Under the pieces are notes generated by a model. It was not told the DNA's origin and did no database searches. It worked only from the letters and a program-made list of their open reading frames with translations. This document shows, piece after piece, positions 48,140 through 59,309 of a DNA stretch of 64,000 nt (positions are counted from its first letter, which is position 1; the number at the start of each line of letters is the position of its first letter). The position numbers and the translations under genes are program-made. Source of the stretch: Prillingera fragicola (taxonomy: Eukaryota; Basidiomycota; Tremellomycetes; Trichosporonales; Trichosporonaceae); contig BEDY01000001.1 in NCBI GenBank assembly GCA_002335605.1, positions 3,224,001 to 3,288,000 of the forward strand. The letters are read 5' to 3'.

Positions 48140-51100
48140 TTATGACGCGTTGGTGACCCGCTTGGGACGCGGAGTCGCGTCGGCTTCGTACCCGCTCACG
48201 CGCCACGAGCTGGGCGGCGAGGCAGGGGCGCCAATCTCGCTCATGGCGAGCCCGCTCGAGCGGCGTGCGTGCGTGCGTGGCCGCTGGGGTGTCTTGGATG
48301 GCGAGCCGTGCTGGAGCGTCGCTGACGAGCTCGAGTGGGGCATGTTGTGGGCAACGGAGGCGGGGCGGCCGGCGTGCGCTGCCGAGGACGCGCGACCGCT
48401 CTGGACGTTTGCGACAGACGCCGGGCGGCCTGTGCCAACATCGGTGGCGCCCGACATGCGGCGCGTACGGCGGCTCGGCGAGGGTGGTGCGGGCGCACTC
48501 GAGTGGAAGCCACCTGCCTGAACCGGTGGGCCAAATTCGCCGCCAAACACAGACTGCGCGGGAGGTCCGTACCCATACATGCTGCCACCAGGCATGCCCA
48601 TCGGAGGCATGCCATTAGACATTGGCGGGAAGGGGGCCTGCGGATTGCCGTAGCCGGCGAACGGGTAGCCAGGAGGGAAGGCTGCCTGGCCGCCGTAGGG
48701 GAAGGGAGGGGGTACGGGCGGCATACTGTTGTACGAGTAGCCGTAGGTTGGCTGCTGCGCGAACGGCATGCCATGACCGGGAGCCGTTTGGGCGTTGGAA
48801 ACGCTTGAAGCGCGCTCCCAGTAGTCGTCAAAGTAGTGGGCGGCGGCGGCCATCCACTGTGCCTGCCACTGCTGCTTAAGCATAGCGCTGGGAGATTAGC
48901 AATGACAAACAAACAAGACTTACGCTTGCGATGCTTGCGCAGCATACATGTCCATTGGCTGCTGGTATGGGAATGCTCCAGGGGGAGGCCCTTGGGGCAT
49001 ACCATTGGCAGAACCGCCAGCGCCCCATGCGTCAAAGTGAGTAGAAGGACGTTGACGCTCTGAAGCAGTGTCTGGGCGAGGACGCCCGTCGGCCCAGGAG
49101 CGGCGAGAGGGGTCTCCAACGGAACGAGGTGTCATGGGCTGCTGCGCAGACGAGTCGCCAGTCAAGCCAGACTGCGAAGAGGCAGGAGACGCTGTATAGC
49201 GCACGCCGTTCGCTGCGGCAAGAGCAACGGCTTCGTGCCTTGGCGTGGGCTGGTGCATGCCCCCAGTATGCTGGGCACGCAGCTGGTGGCTGCTCGTCGG
49301 ACGTGCAAGCTGGTGGCTGCTCGCAGGACGTGCAAGACGGGCCTGCGAGGCCGGGCGGGACATTTGCCTCGACTGAGGACGAGACTGGCCGCGGGACGGC
49401 GGGCGCGACTGGGACGCATCGTCCGAGCTGGGCGAGACTGTCGGGCTCGTGGAAGACAGAGACCAGTTGGAGGCATTCTTTGCAACGGTGCCAATGGATC
49501 CGGACGACTGAGCACTGGGCATGCCGGGGCGAACTGCAATAGGCTTGAGCGACGACCTGGACGAGCGAGACAACGTCGGGCGCAGCGAGTTGCGCGACGC
49601 CTTGGCACGGACAACGTTCAACGGCTCGTCCTCGGACTCTGACTGCATCTCCTCGACGGTCGGTGCCATGGACGAGAGGCGCTCGCGCGAGTAGGTGCGG
49701 GAAGCTGGTCGTCGCAAGGCTGGGGCTGGCACTGGTGCCTTGATCGGCTTGCGAGCCTTCTTGCCTCCCTCCTCGTCCGAGCTGCTGGCCCATCCGTCCT
49801 TTGGCTTTTCGGCAGCCTTTTTAGGAGCGCGACCAAAGTTGGAGTGCGGGACAGCTGGTGGGGGAGCGGGCGGCATTGAAATCTTGGGCGGGACAGGCGT
49901 GGGCGACACTGTGCGGTCCGAGCTTGGTGACTGGGCTTCGGGCTGCACAACACGTCGCTCGGGGGAATCTTGTACGGGAGGGATGAACAGCTTTTGGGAA
50001 GAAGTAGACGACGTCAGGGCATTGACAGATGCAACGGTAGCCGAAGCAAGGCGCTCGTGCAAGCTCATGCGCTGCTCTGATGGCGTCACCGAGCCCGCAC
50101 GGTCGCGGTCACGGTTCAAAGTAATCATTGACGGGTCAAAGGTCTCCTCGCGGTCGTCGTCTTCGGCAGAGCCGCCTCCGCTCCACAGACCAGAGATGCG
50201 GCGCAGGGGCTCGTCGAGCACAGCCAGCGACCCTGACAAGGTTGGCGAGAGCGTGGCACCCCGGCTTGGAGCCCGAGGTGACTCGTGCTCGTCAGCAAGC
50301 TCATCGGGGCGTGGGGGCAAATTGATTGCAAGGTCCGTGAGCGACGCCTGAGGTTCTGGAACCCGGATTGCCACAGGCGGAGGCGGCGGTGGCGATTGGC
50401 GGGGCTCTGGTGGAGGCGGCGGGGGTGTGCTGGGACGGGCAGACTTGCCCTTGAGTGAAGACATGCGCGGTGGAGGCGGAATCACTGCCACTGTAGGGGG
50501 AGGGGGAGGCGGTGAGGGCAGTCGTCCGCGCCCGGTAGTCGGCGAGCCCTCTCTCTTGTCCTCCAGGGCGCGAGTTGTCTTGCTTCCTCGAACGACAAAC
50601 CTATTGTTGGGCGAGGAAATTGGGCTTGACCGCGAGGGCAGTGCAGGACTCGACCGGGCGGCAGGGCTCTTGCCACGGACTGTCGCATCAGGCTCTGAAA
50701 TGGTCGGTGATGCAGGTACCAGCTTTGCCGTGGGGACCGACGGCGACGCTGCATCAGATAATGAAAGGGCCGACGAGTCGCGCAGGTTGGCCCGACTTAG
50801 TGACAGAGGAATGTCGTCGTCGTCGTCGTCGTCGGCCAGCATGGACGAGCTTGGGCGGCGAATGCCTTTGCGGAAAGCCGCAATGCTGACGCGGCCGTCA
50901 TTTGAATTTGTCACACTGTCAGGCCGGGGACGGGGGCCAGCGGGCGAAGACTCGGGCCTCTTGGTCAGGTCATTGGCCTTACCCAGGAGGTATGCGTCAA
51001 GACCTGCTTCAGCGTCAGAGGCGCCAGAGATGTGGCGAAACGACTTGAGCTGGAATGACCCGTCGTCGACAGGTGGCGAGTCTGGGTCAAACGCCAGCGA

Positions 51101-52191
51101 AACGCGCGAGTGGGAGCGCTGGAACGGGTTGTGAAAGATGGACGACGACGGTCTGCGCAGCTGCGGGGGCCTTTCAATGACCTGAGTAGCTGGCCTGCGA
51201 GCCAGCGTAGGTGATGGAGGCTGCACGGTCAGTCTCATGAGCGAATGGCAAATGTACTCACTCGGTCGTAGTTTGACACATCACTAGGTCGTGATGCCTT
51301 GCGGGGCCGCATTCGCCCCTTCCATCCGCGCTTTGCGTCCTCATCAGCCTCGGGAGACTTGGCATCCTCAATCTCTTCGACGGGCTCTTCGGCACTCTCA
51401 TGCGAAATGGTCTTGCTAGAACCCATCGGTGTCGACAGCGCGAGCGAGGGCGTGGACGCTCCGTTAAACTTCTTCAGGGGCGATAACCTTGAAGCAGGCC
51501 CACGACGCTCGGGCGACGGGACAGGTGTCGTTTCGTTTGATGAGGGCGTTGGCCGTGCTGCCTTTCGACTGGGCTCACGCCACTCCTCTCGCCGCACTGG
51601 CTCGCCGATGGCCCAGTCGTCGGTGCCTTCAAACGTGAGCTTGCCGAGTATGCCGCCTTCCTGCTTCCACTCGGTTGAGCTGACACTGTCGGGTCTTGAG
51701 CGGAACGTGCTCGCCAGGGAAATGACCGTGGCCTGCGAGGCATTGCGTTTGTGCTCGTTTGTTGGTGTCGCCGCGCTCGTGGAGGGGCGTGCCGGTGGCT
51801 GTCGGCTTGGCGGTAGCCGTGGCTTGGAGGCAGTTGGCGGGGATGGTTCATAGGTTTCATAGGTAGCGATGAGAGGGGTAGGGACAGAAGGGGCGCGTGC
51901 GCGCACAGGTGGCCGCGTCGCAGTCGCTTCATATGGGACTGCTTGCAATTCAGTCTTCTTGTCCCGCTTCCAATGCAGAACGGAGCGCACTCGCGGCGTC
52001 TGCTCGCGCTGGGTAGTTTGGACAGACGATATTGAAGTGCGAGCCGACGCTTGACCAAAGAGATTGCTCTTTGACTTTGTGCGCGTGATTGTCGGGCTAT
52101 GATGCTCGACAGCAGACTTTGGGCTAGCAGTAACTGTTGCCGTTGGGTCTTGGGCTCCCGACGACGCTCGGAGGCGCTGGAATAGGCCCAT
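48140..52191 (-). CDS. large intrinsically disordered Ser/Pro-rich protein, function unknown
   Basis: Predicted 1324 residues from exons 52191-51262, 51220-48924 and 48887-48140. Splice signals are strong and the frame is kept. I do not recognise a domain. The protein is rich in Ser, Pro, Arg and Ala with many SP/TP sites, an Asp run (DDDDDD), several proline runs (PPPPPPTVAVIPPPP, STPPPPPPEP, SPPPPPPV) that could bind SH3, WW or profilin partners, and repeated SRP/QSRPQSRQMSRP and LARPASSHQ units. Two short ordered-looking pieces stand out: GILGKLTFEGTDDWAIGE and the C-terminal QQWQAQWMAAAAHYFDDYWER. The make-up suggests a phosphoregulated scaffold of cortex, polarity or cytoskeleton, which is inference. 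It converges on VPS27 with 200 bp between stops. Confidence 0.7.
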
Positions 52192-55100
52192 GGCGCGGTC
52201 GGGGGCTGGGGATAGTGGAACGTGGCTGTGGTATTATACAAAGGTGCGAGCAGGGTAACAGTGACGAAACGGACGCGCGATCAACACGGGGGCCGGCAAA
52301 AACGAGTGTCGAGAATAAGACTGAGAGTGTGCAAGTTGTGGAGATGGGATGAGCGACTTTGTCTTGTCGTTCTCTCGCAGCGGCGGGGCGGACGGCGGGA
52401 ATGTGAAACGCTGGCAATCACAAATCGCACAGTTGTGCACGGGAACCGGTCCACAGTTGCCCTGTTGCCTGTGGCTGTGGAGAAGAGTCGAAGGGCGAGT
52501 GCGAGTGACAGGCCAATTGCGCGCCACTCAACGAGGGATGTGGCGAGGGAGCCAAAGGCAGAGTCGTGACCCGTCGTCGAGCTAGTCGCCGTCGTCGCCG
52601 TCGTTGTTCTATGCTTGAAGAGAAAAAAAGGGAGCAAAGACCAACGGCAGTGAGAGGTGCTGCTGTTGTGGATGGGAGGGGTGCTACAGTCTGGGTTCAG
52701 GGACAGGGTTGCTAGGGGAAGGGGTGGACAGTGGCCCGTCGGGAACCTGAAGCGTATTAGGATTATTGTGTATTGTAAACACGTGGGGTATTACAACTGC
52801 CCCAATCAGCCCAGGAACAGGGTTACAAAGAGAGGGTTGGATGGCGTTTGCCATTGCTCGTCGTGCAGGCGTATTGTTCCCAGAATGGGTGGCTTGCTCA
52901 TGCCCACCCATGCAAACAAGCAAACTGACATGCAGCAGGTGTAGCAAACACAGGAGTGTACATGGCTGGGGATACTGGACAGCTGTTTTCGTGCTAGCAG
53001 CATTCATGATTCATGTATGAGAGTGGTTTGCTGCCAGGTCAGGGACAGAAAGGCTGTACAGGTTACAGGATCCCGGGCTAGGCTGGGGCGAAAATGCGGG
53101 GCAAGCTCCTTGGGCATGGGAAACTCGGCTGCAAACGGGCTACCGTTCCTGCGTACGGCTGTTCTGCAAAGCTGCACGGCGCACAGCAGTTGTGCTGAAT
53201 TGCTGAAGCTGACTGCTTGAAGGCTCACTGCGACGGGCTGGCGGGACTGCCTTAGGCCTTATGCAAACTATGCATCCTCTGAGCTTCTGAGGAATGTATC
53301 CGATGCACGTGATGCTTGGCCGGTGGCGATTGCTTCCGAGTGGCAAAAATGTGCTGGAGGGCAGGGAAGTGGAGGCGTCGATCACAAGTTGCAGAATTGT
53401 TAATTGCAGCTATGCAGCCATGCGTCGTGTCATAGTGCACACTAGTGGACTACGCGAGTGTCTGCGTTGGCCAGTAACACCTGCGTCGTGGGTGCTATTG
53501 TTGTACTGACAATGGCGATTGAATTAGGCAGCATTGCTGGCCGTTTCACCAACGAAGAGCCAAAGCCTGAGAACACACAGAGTTTGCAGCCAGGCACACA
53601 TGGACGCCTCATTTTGGTACGACGCGTAACGAGTACGTACTAACCGGGCTCTGTTTGTATGGCCCTATTGTCAGAGGCGGGCCATGTTGGCAAGCGTTGA
53701 CAGTGTGCAGTGTCATACGGGTCCCCTAACCAGAGTTGGGTCTTCGGTGAGCATCGCGAGCCCGGCGGCCGGCGGCCCAGTCAAGGGTTGGTGAGCCGGC
53801 GAGCGTCGTGCCATCTCCAAAAGCGTGGTCACCGATGCCGCAGCCTGGTTCATTCTTCGGGTCTGGTACGAGCCATACAGCCTAACTAGATGGTAGGCGC
53901 CAACAAAGTTCAGATATTAATGACTGCAGCCGTTGATGAGACTGGTCGTGGATCTGGCTGTGCGCCGTCGTGGGACTTCTGACAACACGCACAACACGTC
54001 AGATGGAATCAATGAGAATGGGCACCGGCTCCTAATCCATGAGTGGTGCTCAGTTGTCGTTTCCACCTTGGATTCGAGAGCAAGACGAAAAGATATCATA
54101 GGTAAGCCAGAGGCTGTGTCAACATCCGGGGCTGTGGCGCCTCGGTATGTTCTGGTATTTGGCATCTACGATCTGCAGCAGGGCAGCCTGGTAGATTGGG
54201 ACATAGGTGGTTACACCTCGCTCCCATCTCGAATGGGTGAGCTGTGTGTGTTGTGAGTAACTTCCCGTTGGCGCAACCACAACGGGGCCAATGGTGCTCC
54301 ATTCCGGTCATTCCATTGCAATTAAATAGGGCATACATACACAAGGCTCTATCAGGTTGTACATAGCTGGTTGTGTAAAGCAACAGTGCAAGAGGAGGTC
54401 AACCCATCAATAATGGTCGGCCTGTTAGAGGAAAATCCTTTACGGCTGCGAGGCGTTAAGGACCAGCTCTGAAATGTCACAACCGGGATCAGAGCCTAAG
54501 CTGAGTCGATCGTGCTTCTGTGATATCTGACGACTTGCTTGACTCGGTGCGTGGGGCAAGGTAAGCGCACCAACATCCTTGGGATTTGAAAGCGTTTACA
54601 AGGCAATTCGAGACACTTGCGTGGATGCCTTCCCTCCTCAGTGCTGGGTACCGGACCCTAGAGACACTAAAGTAATACGGGAGCATGTCCCGTCCAAACC
54701 AGGAGAGCTTGGCCAAAGAGTGGACGAGCGATATAAAATAATAATACATACATAGTAATAAAAGTTGAATTTAATTTAATTATTGCTATTATTTCAGTTT
54801 ATACAAACAAAGTTTGGTTTCTTACGGTGCCGTGCTAAGTACTCCAGTGGCAGCGTTACCCACTCGAAAAACATACAGAACCCCACCCCACCCCGAGGCC
54901 TCCGAGAAACAAGGCTCAGAGCCAGAGGATCCAAGCGGTAGAGCACTGGACATAGCTCCGCATCATGTATGTAGATCCATGTCGAGTAACGCCAAAAGAA
55001 TAATATTAATTAGATTATTGTACGACAGTTATGAGTGGTGCAGCGCCCAACGAGGTGTACATCTGTCGATACACTCACAACTCACCAAGGTGTTTACGGC

Positions 55101-55518
55101 CAGCCGCTCTGTGTCCCCCTCCAAGGGGCTCTGGGTGTGGTGTGGACTCGCACAATCCCTTTCCCAGGTGAAATGCCTAACTGCTCGATGCTTTTAGTGG
55201 GTCTGCAGAGGTCGAAACAGTATCTTGAAAGAAGGATGACCACCAACGTGCCTGCGTCATCGTTACCAGAAACTAAACTCGGTTAATGGGCAGTACGTGT
55301 ACCTGCAGTTGACACTGCTCTTGACGTCGGACTTCACAGATAATTTGATCATCATATGTATGTACGGGTGTACGGGCAAGTTGCGCGACTCACGACCACT
55401 TTCCAGCCATCACTGCTACCATGTACAATGCTACTTAGCGGCCAACGCTGAGGCAGCGGTGCGAGATTCAACTCAAGGGCCTGCCGAAAGGCTCTTCTGG
55501 ACCGAGCGCTGTTGGTGG
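52192..55518. other. gene-poor island
   Basis: About 3.3 kb with no supported gene. The first few hundred bases act as promoter and leader of the disordered-protein gene. Beyond about 52700, frames are short, lack introns with good signals and show no family features. GC content falls, and at 54725-54800 the sequence is strongly A/T-rich (runs such as aatttaatttaattattgc). No terminal repeats, target duplications, reverse transcriptase or transposase pieces were recognised. Confidence 0.55.
54725..54800. other. AT-rich tract
   Basis: A short stretch almost free of G and C, very unlike the surrounding sequence. It could be a replication or matrix-type element, a remnant of inserted DNA, or simple drift. 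No motif that decides between these is visible. Confidence 0.6.
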
Positions 55519-56890
55519 TTAGCATGCAAACGCCGGTCCAAGACCCACTGTAAGGTGTAGAAGCACCGTACGCAGCTCCTCGCGAGTCGGGTCCTCCTTC
55601 TCCAGTACCTCCAAGGCCTTGGCTACCACCACCTCAATGGTCGCTGGAGGAGGGTGGTGAAAGTCCGAGTGTATGAGACTTGGAGCGCGAGATTGAGCCA
55701 GAGCAGGAGATTCACTGGGGGTACCGAACAGGTCGTGCTCTGCGTCAGAATCGGACATGTAACAATCGGAGTCGCCCCCGGCGTCGCTGTAGCTGGAGTA
55801 GCCGCTAGAGTTGTAGTTGCGGCGCCCGTAGTCGTTAGAGTCGTACTCGTCATCCTCGTCTTCAGCGTCGATGTCCAAGTCGCCAGTGTTGTCGCCCTCA
55901 CTGCATTCGTCGTCGTCTTCATCATCGTGGTACTTGCGCCACAACTCTGTTTGCTTGAGCTTCTTGAGCAGCTTTGAATCAGGCACGTGTAGACGGAAGT
56001 CCTCTGGCACAGAAATTGAAGCGTAGCCGCGCCTCTGTGGATCGGCCCGCGTGGCCATTGTCTCGGCCATCTGAAATGCGATAAGCAATGGATTGTAGCA
56101 GAACCACTCACCATCCTGATGATGTCTAGAACGACATGCGTGCCCCTGGCCTCGGGGTCGATTGTCACTGGCATGTATAAGAGCATGTATCGGGCCTCGG
56201 TGGTGTCTCCGTTCAAATACTTGAGGGGGTTCAGATACTGGATCATCGCACGGTCGGGGCCTTCCTTCAGCTCGTCGGAGGCGTTGAGATAGCGATCGCG
56301 GAATTCGAGCAACACTTGGTCCTCCTACCCAGTCAGGCAAAAAGCAGCACAGTTGGAAAGAACACTCACGTCCCAAAGGTCCATCAAAACTCGAGACTCG
56401 GTAGGCAGCTCCATTCCATTCAAATCCCCACCGCATGGAAGCAAGCATTCCATAAGCTTTTCGGAGCCGGGGTTGGCCGCCACCCTGGCATCAGCCCGAT
56501 GGGACTCCTCACTCCAGAGGATGTTCGCTGTCACGCAGGCTGCCAGTGCTTCTACACTGAAGTGTAAGCCGCCTGGCGTCTGTGCTTCAGTGTCTGTGTG
56601 CTCAGTTGTCGAAGCCACAAGTAGCTCTGGCATCCCATCCTTAGCAATTAAGCGGTGAAATCGCCATTGAAGCGGAGAACGTGTCGAGGTACACTGGCCG
56701 TGACAAAGTACGTGGCTGAACCTGCCTTGTGGCGCCTGCCGGCGCGGGGCACGGTGCCATATTTGAAGCCGATTGTGCGCAATGCGCGCGAAACAGTCTT
56801 GAATTGGCGGCGGTACATATCCATGTTCATAGGGTGCGTCAGGTAGCGTGCCAGACCATAGTCCTCAGGGGTGTTGGCGAGTTGCGGCAT
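55519..56890 (-). CDS. uncharacterised 410-residue protein with an SSB-Hsp70-like tail
   Basis: Four exons, 56890-56693, 56639-56370, 56324-56112 and 56070-55519, join in frame; the second and third introns have good GTGAGT donors, while the first uses a weaker GTACCT donor, so the N-terminal 66 residues are less certain. The N-terminal part is compact and basic (MYRRQFKTVSRALRTIGFKYG). The middle is mixed alpha/beta in character (YLNPLKYLNGDTTEARYMLLYMP). Residues about 255-330 are highly acidic (DDEDDDECSEGDN, DAEDEDDEYDSND). The last 40 residues ([19 protein letters not shown] ...) closely resemble the C-terminus of the SSB Hsp70 encoded at 59310-61577 on the same strand. I recognise no other domain and assign no function. 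Confidence 0.62.
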
Positions 56891-57970
56891 GGCTACGACA
56901 CTACGATTAGATACTTACTCCGAGGAGTCAGGGTCCAGGCCGGGACCTCGCTGGAGCTCACCGTTCACTGATCACTGATTGACGGTGAATTTGGCGGACA
57001 CGCTGGTGGGCTAAGCAGTGGGATTGCTAGGAATTGTGTCTAAGCAGACAGCAAAGTGCTGGGAAGAGTCAAAGGTCAAGAAGGGGAATGCGGCTGTGTG
57101 TGACGTGGCAAGTACTTAATAGGGGAGGGGAGGTTAAATTCAAGAGAACTCTGTGGCCTTGTGGCACGCCCCATCCCCACAAGCTGATGTCTCTCTTATC
57201 CGCAATGAGCCCTCATGTGAGGCGTGAGGCCTCTAAGCTTAGAGGAGGCATCAGGCCACAATGCCAAGTTGTGTGTGGACTGTGACGCGCGTGACGCGTC
57301 GCCTTCGCCACCCTTGCCCGTTGACAACGTACATAGGTCGTTGAGGAGGATCTCGACTCATTCGCGACATTGCATCCAGGCTTGCCAACAAGCAGTCGCG
57401 AAGACGTTCCCGTGAGCTACCGATACGTAACACGGGCTGTTGTTGCCACAACCCTACCAAGCCGTCGCTCAAGATGAAGAACCTGCTCAAGGAATTCGAC
57501 GCTTCACCGTCCGCGGCCACCCAACATCCCATGCACATCGCCCACCACATCCACCCAAACCACACCAACTTACCTGAAGCGCAAGGGTGAGAGCAATAGC
57601 TTCACTGGTCCCACTAAACACCGATGTGAAGATGAGCAGCAGTCTTGAACCGAGTTGCAGTTGCCATTGGAGAGACATCAGCGCACCAGGTCCGGCATCC
57701 CTGCCCCCTCATATTATGCATTTATAAGCATAGCTCCAGTTTTTCTTTGAATGATAACGCATTCTGCGCCTCCCCTTTCATTCTATGGTGTTGACCAATG
57801 ATCCAGTGATACCCCAACCAGGCATAGACCACGCAGTTGCGCTATGTACAAGATACTTTTGAGCCACTCTACAAACCGCCTTTGCCAGCATTGGAACAGA
57901 GCCATACGTACCCTCGGCCTCCCGGCCGATCAGACCAAGCAATAGTTTGGTCTCTTGTTCCCTTACCAGC
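56891..57970. other. intergenic or decayed region
   Basis: About 1.1 kb. A GTAAGT ... CGTAG pair at 56892-56918 (minus strand) just before the ATG of the uncharacterised gene looks like a 5' UTR intron. The frames at 57251-57568 (minus) and 57465-57600 (plus) have no family features. Nothing else supported. Confidence 0.45.
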
Positions 57971-58301
57971 CTAGCATAGTCCATTGACTTCGACCGCAGC
58001 GTCCCCGACAAGCTCTTTTACTTTCTCCCAAAGATCACACTCGGCGGTCTTCCGAATCGCGTCCACTCTGTTTTGGTGTTGATTGGTGAGATCCTTTGCC
58101 TGTCCTTCCAATCTCGCCTCTTGTCGTGCCCTTGCAAAGGTTCCAGAGGAGGTGGCGCGCAAACGACTGGGGATTGGGAGCGCCGTCGTCGGTGGTGTAC
58201 GCGTCGGTTGACAAGTGTTGAACAGCTGCCCGAGCAATCCGAGCTTCCCGCCAGGCTCGAATTCGTGAGCTTGGATCCCACTAAGCCAAGCCCACATCAG
58301 C
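57971..58301 (-). CDS. candidate terminal exon of an unknown gene
   Basis: A minus-strand frame from an acceptor (GTTACAG at about 58302-58308) to a TAG stop encodes about 110 residues. The N-terminal part is WAWLSGIQAHEFEPGG; the end is helical and charged (AKDLTNQHQNRVDAIRKTAECDLWEK). A good GTGAGT donor lies at about 58346-58351, giving a plausible 45-50-nt intron, but the upstream exon soon meets stops in the needed frame. It may be a real exon of a decayed or mis-assembled gene. No homology recognised. Confidence 0.3.
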
Positions 58302-58330
58302 CTGTAACATTTAATCCTCTTTATCAGTCA

Positions 58331-58781
58331 GCGAAAGTAAATTACACTCACTCGTTCTGGTCAACGAGGATCTGCCCGTTCGATGTAAAACCTCACCACG
58401 CGGCGCCTACATCTCTGAGCGAGTCCTCACTCAGCTAGCGTCTCGTGTATGCACCGGCTCCCTTGTCCGTTTCGACACCTGGCTTAGCGTGCCGTCGGAT
58501 CTGACTGCCCTCGACGCGCTGGCAAAGGTGTGCTATCTTTCAACCCAATCGAATGCTCAATTTACTTCGCGGACTCGGTCCAGGAGCGTGACGAGGACGC
58601 GAACCTTTGCGAGGACGTTTTCATCTACGCGTGCGCTATTCACGAGGTCGCACCCGACGTTGCAGCTGAGGAGATCGGTTCATACCGGTGTCAGTGGGCA
58701 AACATGCAGAGCCAGAGCAGCCGAGGGATGAACGTGATCAAACCAGGAGATGAGAAGAAGGCTTCCGGGAGCACAGGCTGA
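58331..58781 (+). pseudogene. candidate broken gene, unknown family
   Basis: Two adjacent plus-strand frames look coding. The first includes LVLVNEDLPVRCKTSPRGAY and SERVLTQLASRVCTG up to about 58528; the second, in another frame, includes FADSVQERDEDANLCEDVF and IHEVAPDVAAEEIGSYRCQW and ends in a TGA near 58781. I cannot find a splice pair that joins them, so either a frameshift has occurred or I mis-see the intron. No recognisable domain. It overlaps the region that a minus-strand gene would need, so at most one of the two is real. Confidence 0.25.
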
Positions 58782-58879
58782 GCGCCAGGTACAGTGCCTA
58801 CATGTGTGCGTGGGCGGGGCTGTGGAACGAACTACCTGGCCTGGCATAAGTTCGTTCTCAACAACGAGTCCAACGGTGG

Positions 58880-59091
58880 ATGTCTCACTTGGATGAGGAC
58901 CAGGCTAAAGTGCTGAAAGAGTATGCAACGGCGGCTGAGCATGTCTAATCGCTCGCAGGATGCAAAAGGATCGACCGCCAGGGCTGGACGAACATTCGTG
59001 CCGCTTTCCCGAGGAGGAGGAGGAGGAGCAGCAGTTCGACGAGGAGAAGGTTTTCAGGCTGCACCTAGAAGAAGACTGCGAGGAGATGTAG
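58880..59091 (+). CDS. small acidic reading frame, unknown
   Basis: ATG at 58880, a 38-nt intron at 58921-58958 (GTATGC donor, CTAAT branch, GCAG acceptor) and a stop at 59089-59091 give 57 residues. The product starts MSHLDEDQAKVLKEMQKD and is then dominated by Glu (PEEEEEEQQFDEEK), ending LHLEEDCEEM. It may be the 3' end of a longer gene whose upstream exons lie in the broken region before it. No function can be given. Confidence 0.35.
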
Positions 59092-59309
59092 TATGTAGTG
59101 TCTTTGTTTAGTTAGATGTTATCAAGTTGCAAACCATATCAGAGATCAGAGGATCAGAGGATCAGAGGCCAGATGCACCATGACGCGTGAGCACCGTGAA
59201 GCAACAGGCCACAGCCCACAGACCACAGACCGTTGCGTAGACGCGTTGGAGTACCATGCACTATTACATTGGGGAAGAAAGCATGCCATCATCTCTACAA
59301 CGTACATGC

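Noticed and set aside
54900..55000. tRNA-like fragment (aagcggtagagcac)
   Set aside because: Resembles a D-arm stretch but no acceptor stem or T-arm can be paired around it.
57251..57568. 105-codon minus-strand frame rich in Trp and Met at its start
   Set aside because: No splice or leader context, no family feature; probably chance.
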